From assembly GCA_027475525.1 (NCBI GenBank), contig JAMWFC010000053.1, forward strand, positions 124,001-188,000: DNA of 64,000 nt, read 5' to 3'. The notes beneath the pieces are model-generated. The model was not told the origin of the DNA, searched no databases, and saw only the letters and a program-made list of their open reading frames with translations. Of this stretch, positions 33,919 through 42,673 are shown in pieces. Within the stretch, counting starts at the first letter, position 1. Each line of letters starts with the position of its first letter. The translations under genes were made by a program, and so were the position numbers. This DNA is from Macrolepiota albuminosa. Taxonomy: Eukaryota > Basidiomycota > Agaricomycetes > Agaricales > Agaricaceae.

Positions 33919-36378
33919 TCACTCACTATCATCCTCCATCGGCAACGAATCGTCGGAAATCGGCAATAAAGAGTCACGAAGAGGAAGCAGGTCGCCCAGC
34001 AAGATGTTGTTGGCATCGGCAACGAATCGTCGGAAATCGGCAATAAAGAGTCACGAAGAGGAAGCAGGTCGCCCAGCAAGATGTTGTTGGCAATCTGCCT
34101 GGTAGTCGCGGAGAACGCTAAGGCTACGACCAAGGTTGGCATAGCGCAACCTTAGCGCCATTAGCTGCCCTCGGACTCGCTCCCGTTCTCGCCCCATTGC
34201 CGCCTCCATCGTTGCCGCCCTCCTCAAAAACCTCTCCAGCATCTCCCACGGGTTAAGCGCCACTACCGGGTACACGAGGTCTTGTCCCAGCCAGTTGAAA
34301 GCGTCGCCTGTGACCATTGGCTGCGGCTGGGGTGTCCAAGAGGGATTGACCCTGGCAACCACGGGGCGCCTAGGCTCCAGACCGGCAACGTCCTCGGAGT
34401 CTGAAACCTCTCAAGGGGCCACGCTACTGTAGGGAGGCAGCCAGCACCACTCAGGCTCCTCCCTGGCAAATCCTGCCGCTCCCTCCCCTTCACCTGCCAC
34501 CACCTCGTCGCCTTCCCGTTGTGTCGCCAGGGTTTCATCTTCACCCTCGGCGTCCTCATCCCCTCCCGTTGCCGCTCCCTCTGCCCTCTCCTCCTCCCCC
34601 ATCTCGACATCTGCGGGAGCGTCTTCCTGCTCCTCTTGAGGCGCCAAGTCGCCAATTGCCGCCCGCTCTCCCTCGTCCTGCTCCCCACCAAGAGATCTTG
34701 CCGCCAAGTGAATAGGCGACAAGAGACCGCTGGGGCCAGCCTCTGTGTCACGAGGCAGGAGGCGACTAGCCGCCAACGCCTTCTCCAGGTCTTCCATCTC
34801 AGTGTCTTTTGGGGCTGGCGAGGGGGAAGGCGACGACGAGACCACGCGAGGACGTTTTGCTTTGCCCTTCCCCTTGCTTGGGGAAGGGGCTTGTCATTTT
34901 TCTGGGACCGAAGTCCCTTGGTGCTCGCCGGCGCCTCGATTGCTGACAGATTCTGTCCCATCCCCTTGGCGTGTCGGCAACGCCAAGGCAGCTCGTCCAA
35001 TAGCTGCCATGCCACCGGCAGCGACCTTCTTCTTCTGCCCCTCCACAAACTCTCTAGCCCTCCTTACCAGCACAGCGTGGGAAAACGTCTTTTTGACAAG
35101 AGCGTCTGGCGCGCTGCCACGCTCGCGACTCTTGGCTCCGTCGATAGTACAAGCGCATTTGAGGGCGCCACAACGATAGCACGGCTGGGCCCCAGTCGGG
35201 AACCAACAGCCTTCTGGGTCGTTGTCCGCCCAGCACTTGTCACACTAGCGCTAGGAGTCAGCAAGAGACTAGAGGAGACAGAAAAAGTCACTTACTGCTC
35301 CCCGCGCCTCCTTAAACGCCTGCCGAGTCGCCAGGGAAACAGTCTTTTTCCCCTTCATCTCTTCCATTATGACCCCGGCCTCCTGCCCCTCATCAAGGAC
35401 TGCCTCCTCCCAATGCGGCAAAAGCAAACCTTTCAGCTCCTTGTCGTCAAAGGAGCTTTGGGTTGGCGCCTACAGAAACTTAGTAATTCAAGTTCAAATA
35501 GAAAAGTACCACTCACCGCGTATTGAGGAGCCGCCTTGCAACTCTACAGATGTCGTTAGCGACCGTCGGCAGCGGCAAGCGAAATTTATCACTTACCTTA
35601 CGCTTGGAAGCACCTGCCGGCTTCTTCGGCGAGCCCGACTTGCTAGCCGGCAGCACTGGGCTCGAAGTGCTGCCGGCGCGACCTATCTTGCCGGATCCCT
35701 CTGCTACCGCCTGCCTCTCAACGGCAGGCACCTTCCCTGCAGCAACTCCCTCCATCTCCTCCGCCAACTCTCTGACCCACTCCCGCTCCTCCAAAGCCCT
35801 GGTAATCTCCCAGGCATCTTGGGACACTTCTTCTTGCTGTGCCGCCAGCTCCTCAGCTACTTGCATGCGCGCTAGGGGCGCCAACACTTCCTGCTTACTG
35901 TGAGGAGACAAATCAGACCAAAGCTAAGTCAAAGGAATGGGTTAGGAATACTCACTCTGCCGCAGGTGCGCTTACCGTCATCGGCAAGGCACCAGACAGA
36001 ATATCCTCCAACTCGTCCTCAATTGTTGGGATGGGAGGAGGCGCCTGGCAACTCGATCAGCTAGCGATACGGCAAGCAGCAAAAGCAACTTACGAAACGG
36101 GAGAAAGGCGCTAACCACTCGGCGCCAAGATTGTCAACGTACCGCGCACGGCACCACTCCCGCACCTCGATTTCTCTGTCCCAGCCTACGCCAAGGACAC
36201 GAACCTCGTACCATCGCTCCAGAAGTTTCATCATGCCAACGACTAATTTTTGAGACGCCTCGGCGCCAACGCCCTCGATATGGCGAATGAAGTTGTTGGC
36301 CTTGGCAATATAAGCATAGGCCGCTTCCTGGGCAGCTAGAGATGGGACAGGGGGCGGAGTTGGAATGCGGAAAGACAT
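33919..36378 (-). CDS. Antisense spliced gene of A3/A4 (complete copy)
   Basis: Transcribed opposite to gag-pol, with the same exon plan as 11169-13464. Exon 1 is 36378-36094 (MSFRIPTPPPVPSLAAQ; LLERWYEVRVLGVGWDREIE), also 285 nt, followed by a gtaagt intron. Then an Ala/Glu-rich helical part (LAPLARMQVAEELAAQQEEVS), the cysteine cluster from the TGTGACAAGTGC exon near 35240 (...PCYRCGALKCAC... in this copy), a Lys/Pro-rich linker, an acidic Glu/Ala/Asp region (about 34560-34660) and a conserved end (EPEWCWLPPYSSV; WTPQPQPMVTGDAFNWLG; ERVRGQLMALRLRYANLGRSL). It retains about 36 residues that A1 lost. A TGA at about 34412 follows the LPPYSSVAP segment. A 77-bp duplication near the 3' end is probably artefactual; without it the end reads ...LPMEDDSE and stops at 33919. 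Confidence 0.7.
33937..34091. repeat. 77-bp-period direct duplication in the antisense gene
   Basis: Adjacent identical copies, period 77 (match 79). It breaks the last codons of the antisense gene; A1 has a single copy. Probable assembly overlap. Confidence 0.9.
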
Positions 36379-36538
36379 TTTATTTTAATTGAGCGCCAGG
36401 AAAAGATGGGGAGAAGAAACGAAGTCCACACTCATGCGCCAGGACTATAAACCAAATCTCAAGAACGCACGGACCACTTGTCACAAAAGCGGTAATGGTA
36501 GCCTTATTTGGTGACTGAGGACAGTCAATTTTTCAGTT

Positions 36539-36547
36539 GGGGGGAGA
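36539..36547 (+). promoter_or_regulatory. Polypurine tract before the internal LTR (A4)
   Basis: GGGGGGAGA directly precedes the LTR start at 36548. This shows the LTR at 36548-37454 is a genuine 3' LTR joined to its own interior, not a simple solo LTR. Confidence 0.7.
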
Positions 36548-37454
36548 TGATAGGACCCTATACAAGCTAGGCGCATCAATGGCAGGCTCGGCACCGGCTC
36601 CGGAAACCTTGCCGCACTCGTTCCGAACTTAGCGCACGCGTTCTACCTATTTTAAGCCATTTCTGACGGCCACGCACGGCAAGAAGCAGATCCGATCAGT
36701 GATAGCGCCGACGGCAGCAAGAATGACAACTGACAGATGGCATTAGTCACTGACGACAGCGCTTAGCGAGAAGCCTGATGATCTATCAAAAACTGACGGA
36801 CAGCTTGGCATTTGACCTTGGCGTCTGACACCGCTTAGCGTCTCGATTTGGCGCCTGACATCGCTTAGGTGCTCTGACGGACAGAAGGGTGATGGAGTGA
36901 TGGTTTAGCTTCACGATCTGTCGCCTGGCGTCGCTAAGGCTCTTGAATGGACAGTAGGGATCTGAAACCGTTGGAGCTACCCCTTTGAAATTTTCTAGTT
37001 TACCGCACTCTGGCGTCATTAGCCACTGGCGACGGCGAACTCATTGTAGTATAAAAGTACTTACCGACTTGTACATAGAACATCAGAAAAGAACAATAGA
37101 CCAGAGTTCACTACTCCCCTTTCCTCAGTCTCCCTTACGCTCAAGAGCTCATTTACGCTACGGTCGGCAACGTCAAACTCATTGGCAGTTACAGACGCTC
37201 GCCAACACTTGACATACTCGCGCCTTGCAACTATGGCAGGCATTATCGGCGCTTAGACTTCGCTAAGCTTATCGCGCTTTACCTTAGCGCTTTACACTTG
37301 CCGACCTCGTTACCGACTTTTACCCATTTTCACAGGCGCGTTCTCTGGGACCTGCCCGGGACTCCTCACATCACTTATAGCGCGCCCAACGCAAACTCTT
37401 GGTACGGTAACACTTCTGCTACATTTGTTGCTGACCAAACTTTGGGCGTCATCA
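36548..37454 (+). repeat. Internal A4 3' LTR (subfamily 2)
   Basis: TGATAGGACCCTATACAAG...GGGCGTCATCA, 907 bp. The left side is the normal interior/3' LTR junction. The right side (CCGGCAGGTGG...) enters the middle of another antisense gene copy. Its subfamily matches 26621-27577 and not the outer LTRs. Confidence 0.85.
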
Positions 37455-37455
37455 C

Positions 37456-39044
37456 CGGCAGGTGGCTGGCGGCAAGCGCCTTCTCCAGCTCCTCCATCTC
37501 CACGTCCTTGGGGGTAGGGGGAGGAGACTCCACTACCCATGCGTGTTTAGCCTTGCCCTTTCCTTTGGCGGGCGAGGAGACTTGTCGTTTTGAAGGGACC
37601 ATAGTCCCTTGGTGCTCTCCGGCGCCACGGTTGCCGACTGTTGCAGATTCGTCCCCTTGATGCGTCAGCAGCGCCAGGGAACTCTTGCTAATTGTGGCCG
37701 CATCGCCAGCGGCCTGCTTCTTCTTCTCCCCCTCGACGAACTCCTGTGCCCTCTTGACAAGGACGGCATGCTTGAAGGTGCGCTCCACTACCGCATCGGG
37801 AGCTCCACCGCGTTCGCGACTCTTAGCGCTGTCCAAAGTACAAGCCCGCTTTAGCGTCCCGCACCGGTAGCAGGGCTGGCCACCGGTGGGGTACCAACAC
37901 CCCTCTGGGTCATTGTCGGCCCAGCATTTGTCGCACTACAGAAGTGTTAACAGAAGCGGTAAAAAGAGCTAAAGTACTTACCGCTCCTTGGGAGTCCTTG
38001 AACTCCCGTCTTGCCGTCTTCTTATCCTTCATCTCTGGCAAGACCACTCCCGCTTCCATTCCCTCATCCAAAACCGCCTCATCTCGTCGCGCTACCAGCA
38101 AACCCTTCAGCTCGGCATCGCTAAAGGAAGTTTGCATTGGCGCCTGCCAACTAGTTGGTTAGCAAAGGAAGTAACTTGGCGTAACGAACTTACTGTGTAA
38201 CGAGGGGCGGCAGCCTTGCGAGACTTAGAAAGGGATAAATGATAGGCGCCAGCGGTAAGAAAGCACAAACTTACCTTCTTTTTCAACGTCTTGCCAGGCT
38301 TGACCGGAGAGCCCGATTTGCTTGCCGGCAGTGCTGGGCTCTGGGCACTACCGGTGCGGGAATCCTTCCCACCAGACACCTGCCTCCTGGCAATTGGCGA
38401 CCTCTCGCTGGCAACCAGAGACTCGCCAACAACCTCTCGCTCCTCCAACGCCTTGGTCCTCTCCTTGGCGTCACGGGAGGCCTCTTCCAGCACACTCTCA
38501 CGAATAGCCGCCATCTCAGCGTCCACCTGCAAATTAGCAAGAGGCGCTAACACCTCTTGTTTGCTATGGGGAGACAGATCAGACCACAGCTAAGTTAGAA
38601 ATCAAAAATCAGAGATACTTACTCAGGCGCGGGAGCGCTTACCGTCATCGGCAAGGCGCCAGAGAGGATATCCTCCAACTTGTCCTCAATGGTAGGGACA
38701 GGAGGAGATGCCTAGGAACCCAATCAGCTAGTGACACGGCAAAGACTAAAAGCACTTACAAAGCGAGAAAACGGCGCTAACCAGTCGGTGCCACGATTGT
38801 CAACATAGCGGGCTCGGCACCACTCCCGCACCTCGATCTCCCTATCCCACCCTACGCCAAGAACACGAACTTCATACCAACGTTCCAACAGCTTCATCAC
38901 AGCAACGACCAAGTTTGGAGGCGCCTCTGCGCCCACACCCTCGATGCACCTAATAAAATTGTTCGCCTTGTCGATATAGGCGGAGGCAGCGTCTTGAGCC
39001 TCGCGAGACGGTACGGGAGGCGGAGTTGGAATGTGGAAAGACAT
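37456..39044 (-). pseudogene. Second antisense gene copy, truncated by the A4 LTR
   Basis: From MSFHIPTPPPVPSREAQ at 39044 through the same introns, helical region (LANLQVDAEMAAIRESVLEEA), a downstream exon (MQTSFSDAELKGLLVARRDEAVLDEG) and the cysteine cluster CDKCWADNDPEGCW...PCYRCGTLKRAC near 37830-37935. It stops within EKALAASHLP where the LTR begins; the C-terminal third is missing. It is an independent copy of the antisense gene with strong sequence conservation of exons and splice sites. Confidence 0.8.
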
Positions 39045-39204
39045 ATTATTTTTGAAGAGCGCCAGGTAAAATCAGAGAAGAGAGGTGAAGTCCAATCTTG
39101 CGCGCCAGGACTATAAACAAAATCTCAAGAACGCACGGACCACTTGTCACAAAAGCGGTAACGGTAGCCTTATTTGGTGACTGAGGACAGTCAATTTTTC
39201 AGTT

Positions 39205-39213
39205 GGGGGGAGA
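39205..39213 (+). promoter_or_regulatory. A3 polypurine tract
   Basis: GGGGGGAGA immediately before the outer 3' LTR, identical to the other two A copies. Confidence 0.7.
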
Positions 39214-39789
39214 TGATAGGACCCCATACAGGATCAGCGCATTAACGGCAGGCGACGGCAACACGGCACCGACTCGGGATACCTTAGCGCGCGCTAATTA
39301 TCCAATTTTGGCGATATTTGACGGCTGCGCACGGCAAGAAGCAGATCCAATCAATGATAGCGCCAATGGCAGACAGAATGACAACTGACAGATGGCATCA
39401 GTCACTGACGACAGCGCTTAGCGAGAAGCCTGATGATCTATCAAAAACTGACGGACAGCTTGGCGTTTGACCTTGGCGCCTGACACCGCTTAGCATCTCG
39501 ATTTGGCGCCTGACATCGCTAAGCACTTTGGACAGACAGAAGGGTGATGAATTGATGGTTTAGCACCGCGATCTGCCGCCTGGTGGCGCCAAGGGTCTTG
39601 AAAAGACGGTAGGGATCTGAAACCGTTGGAGCTACCCCTATGAAATTTTCCAGTTTACCGCACTTTGGCGATGGTTGGTCACTGGCGACGGTGAACTCCT
39701 TGTAGTATATATAGTACTTACCGACTTGTACATACACAATCGAACAATAGACCAGAGTTTCCTGCTCCCCTTACTTCAGTCTCCCTTAC

Positions 39790-39943
39790 GCTCAAGAGCT
39801 CATTTACGGTCGGCAACGTCGAACTCGTCGGCAGTTGCAGACTCTCGCCAACACTCGACACATTCGGCTCAAGAGCTCATTTACGGTCGGCAACGTCGAA
39901 CTCGTCGGCAGTTGCAGACTCTCGCCAACACTCGACACATTCG
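39790..39943. repeat. 77-bp direct duplication in the A3 3' LTR (first)
   Basis: Adjacent copies match over exactly 77 bp; absent from the 5' LTR. Probable assembly overlap. Confidence 0.92.
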
Positions 39944-39971
39944 CGCCTTGCAACTACGGCAGGCATTATCG

Positions 39972-40125
39972 ACGCTTAGACTTTGCTAAGCTTATCGTGC
40001 TCTTGCCGCTTACCTTTGCCGTGTTCACTTACCGCTTCTTCCCTAGGCACGCTTAGACTTTGCTAAGCTTATCGTGCTCTTGCCGCTTACCTTTGCCGTG
40101 TTCACTTACCGCTTCTTCCCTAGGC
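39972..40125. repeat. 77-bp direct duplication in the A3 3' LTR (second)
   Basis: Adjacent copies match over exactly 77 bp; absent from the 5' LTR. Probable assembly overlap. Confidence 0.92.
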
Positions 40126-40304
40126 GCTTTACCCTAGCGCTTTACACTTGCCGACCCCGTTACCAACTTTTCCTCATTTTCACAGGCGCGTTCTCTGGGA
40201 CCTGCCCGGGACTCCTCACATCACTTTTAGCGCGCCCAACGCAAACTCTTGGTACGGTAACACTATTAATACATTTGTTACTGACCAAACTTTGGGCGTC
40301 ATCA

Positions 40305-40589
40305 GCGTCTGTAGGAGTCGGTCTGGTAGCCCATGGGGTAGTAGGTATGAGTATACATAGCCATCAAGAACAGTGTAAGGAGGGAGTCTTGATATTATGT
40401 CAGGTTTTGCTGAGTCGGGGGCTTTCTGGGAAAGCAATGCCCTTACGAGGCGGACTTAATCTACAGATACTCAGGTGTCTGGAACTCCGGGGCTGGGACT
40501 CCAGGGTTCAAGACGCGGACAGGGGTAATCCTGGGAGAGGGGACTTGATCCAGAAATTTTGGGTTTCAGGTAGCTGAGGGTTGGGTGGG
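40305..40589 (-). pseudogene. Element B leader and gag start
   Basis: The minus strand after the 5' LTR gives an untranslated leader of about 230 nt and then ATG at 40358 (MAMYTHTYYPMGYQTDSYR). This frame continues at 25161 once the A3/A4 insertion is removed. The first four bases next to the insertion (GCGT) are the target duplication. Confidence 0.7.
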
Positions 40590-41160
40590 TGTCAAGTCGT
40601 GAACCGGAGGTTCTAAGACAAGACTAGGTTAACAGATTATAAGTTGCAAAGTGCATACCAAACTTAGAGCACGTGATTATTCAAGCGTGCCAGTCAAAGC
40701 GTGCTAGTCAGTGCATACCAGTCAAGCAGAGGGCACGCAACAATTCAAGTTAATATCAAGACTAGCGAATACAATGGGGAACTATGCTATAAGTACTATG
40801 GGGCTGGGTCTCAGGGTTCCAGGGTGTCTGGGATGGGCTCCGGGAGGCATTGAGTAGCGGGCAGGGACTGTATACTCAGATCACACATGTGGGGCGCGCG
40901 ATCAATTGGTGCGGAGGGGGCTGTGATGTGTGATGTGTGATGGCCAGAAGCAAGTTGCACGATCCGATCATTGATGGTGGTTGATCCGGGGTCCATGATG
41001 CGGGGTTCCCAGGGGGGCTGGCTGATGGTGGTCTTTGATGCGTGTGATGGCAGCATCGGCAGCTGTGGGGGCAGGGCGCGTTGTGGGGTTGACAAAAGAG
41101 GCTCCTGGATGGGGCTCCGGGGATGTCCTGGGGAGGTTCCAGAGAGGAGGGGTCGTGACA
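40590..41160 (-). repeat. B 5' LTR
   Basis: The minus strand begins TGTCACGACCCC at 41160; a likely end is ...GACTTGACA at 40590, giving about 571 bp. The first about 305 bp match the 3' LTR and the rest does not align convincingly. The left boundary is uncertain because no good tRNA-type primer site follows. Confidence 0.6.
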
Positions 41161-41951
41161 ACACCTAAAGATACATCTTCTTCTACTCAGACGAGGCTTT
41201 TAATGAGCGCAGCCTTATCTCCTACATGTTGGGAGGCAGGTGTCAGCGAACCTTGAGTGAAGGGGGGGTTGGTAAACTGGAACAACGTGTTCAGCTAGCA
41301 GGGGGTTGTTGGGGAGTTTTGGAGGATCGTGTCCTACTCCTCATCAGCGACAGCAGTATTGCTCTGATCTAAAAACTCCTCATCAATGTCCATTGAGTCT
41401 CTTCTTGAGCCTGTTCCCCTGGCGTTGGAAATCCCCGCTGAACCGTCATGACTGGCCATGGCTGGGCTACTCATATCAGCGATGTTAATGGGGGGTGTAG
41501 GGATGTCTACTTTATGGGGAAGTAGACTCTCCTGCATACTGGAGCCCTGAGGCCTGCGGAGGGGCATGGAAGATAGTTCATCTTCAGTGCTGAGATATTG
41601 GGATGGAGGCTCAGGAGAGTATAGTGCTGGGTCTGCGTCAGAGATGTGACATTTTGGTGTTCTATCTTTCATGGGGCTAGGAGGCTGGGGGCGCTTAGCA
41701 TTATCTGGGTTTCTAGGATGACTTCTTCCAAAGACTAGTTTAACTCTACCAACGTTTGTTTTTGGGGCCAGATCTTTTTCCATATTCTCTCTCAATGGCA
41801 GAGGTGGGAAGACTTTGTTTGCCTGGGTTGGATGTTGGGATTGGGTTAATGCCTCGTTCTGGGGGGGGGCCAGCTCAATGGCAGAGGATTCGTTTGGTGG
41901 AGGAGTATTTTGAATGTGATTTCCATCCATAGTGTTGTGTCCACTCGACAT
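41161..41951 (-). CDS. Unidentified Pro/Ser-rich ORF (205 aa) plus open tail
   Basis: The minus strand from 41951 reads MSSGHNTMDGNHIQNTPPP..., rich in Pro, Ser, Asp and Glu, apparently disordered, ending ADEE at 41334. Another frame stays open directly after (NPLLAEHVVPVYQPPFTQGSL), to about 41190, just before the B LTR. I do not recognise either. Position between transposons, and two abutting frames, would suit the first ORF of a non-LTR element or another transposon cut by B, but no reverse-transcriptase motif is present. It could also be a host gene fragment. Confidence 0.35.
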
Positions 41952-42112
41952 GTGGGGTGGTTTTGGCTCTAGGGGATGAATATATTTGAGACGATGTTAA
42001 CCAGTGGGCTAGGTTACCGGATCGCTTGGAAGGCATTGAAAAAATTTTCTTAGTGTGTCCCTAGGCCATGTTCACTTCACGCTGGATAGTATTGGAATCA
42101 TGTAATTTTAGT

Positions 42113-42643
42113 CTAATACATTTGGTCAACCAGATGGATAAACTTGTGGTTTGGCTCCCCTTGTTCCCTTGTCCTCTTCCTAGTAGTTGATTCACCCAGA
42201 GAGCTGAGGTGTTTCAGCATTTGGCCTGATAGGGGTAGGCCCATGTGGGACCGGTTTCCACCAGGGGGCACTTCAGTTCGTGCTGGGGTGCACTTGTGGG
42301 CATGGAAGTTGGGGGGGCATTGACTACACCTTTCGGTGTTGGCATCTTTCGACGCTCTGACACCTTTCGGTGTGGCTCCCGTTAGGGGGCAGCAGGTCAG
42401 CGTTAGCTGCCTGCGTCGTATGAATAGTTTGTACAAGTTTATAGGTACCACATGGTGGTTACCGGTCAAGGGGCCCCCCTCCTGTCGCCTTATTTGGCTA
42501 AGACGAGGACTCTGGATGAAAGTGTGAGTCACGTGCCTCACTAACCATTCTTGTTTGGTCGTTTCCAGTCTTTTGATTACAACGCTCTGCCGTTGAATGT
42601 CGGTAGGCTGCAGACTGCTACTCATTACATTAGGACTAATCAT
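42113..42643 (-). CDS. Unidentified ORF (176 aa), divergent from the transporter gene
   Basis: The minus strand from 42643 reads MISPNVMSSSLQPTDIQ and ends FIHLVDQMY. It contains a Cys/His-bearing stretch (CSQCPPNFHAHKC). Its start lies 31 bp from the start of the acetyl-CoA transporter, so part of this region must be that gene's promoter; the ORF may be fortuitous or a transposon relic. Nearby is a repeated CACCTTTCGGTGT palindrome (about 42329 and 42360). No family recognised. Confidence 0.25.
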   Translation of the reverse strand: MISPNVMSSSLQPTDIQRQSVVIKRLETTKQEWLVRHVTHTFIQSPRLSQIRRQEGGPLTGNHHVVPINLYKLFIRRRQLTLTCCPLTGATPKGVRASKDANTERCSQCPPNFHAHKCTPARTEVPPGGNRSHMGLPLSGQMLKHLSSLGESTTRKRTREQGEPNHKFIHLVDQMY

Positions 42644-42673
42644 GACAAATGAAGTGCGGCTCTATACGAGGAC

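Larger units (their letters stand above)
25162..40304 (+). mobile_element. A3/A4: composite A-family element inserted in B
   Basis: The outer LTRs (25162-26098 and 39214-40304) are a matched pair flanked by GCGC/GCGT. Inside, in order: gag with a nested solo LTR (26621-27577), pro, pol (29733-33482), a complete antisense gene (36378-33919), a polypurine tract, a third LTR of another subfamily (36548-37454), then the 5' two thirds of a second antisense gene (39044-37456) and the outer 3' LTR. The simplest reading is an A4 element inserted in the antisense gene of A3, followed by recombination between the two gag-pol regions that deleted the material between. Mis-joining in assembly is a real alternative. 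Confidence 0.75.
39214..40304 (+). repeat. A3 outer 3' LTR
   Basis: 1091 bp as assembled; contains two separate 77-bp direct duplications (39790-39943 and 39972-40125). 1091 minus 154 is 937, exactly the 5' LTR length. Differences from the 5' LTR are few and mainly CpG-type transitions. Confidence 0.92.
2746..41160 (-). mobile_element. Family B chromoviral Ty3/gypsy element, interrupted by two A-family insertions
   Basis: Reading on the minus strand: 5' LTR (40590-41160), gag start (40305-40358), rest of gag (22574-25161), pol (5556-9947), an antisense gene (3541-5310, plus strand) and 3' LTR (ending at 3411). A1 (9985-22573) and A3/A4 (25162-40304) are inserted in it. The gag codons join sensibly across both gaps: a peptide ending DSYR continues as RPVPDHY, and a peptide ending FEGEDA continues as TYEYLEND. 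Without the insertions B is about 10.4 kb. It has several nonsense and missense changes, so it is dead, but it is far less eroded than A0, A5 or D. Confidence 0.85.
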
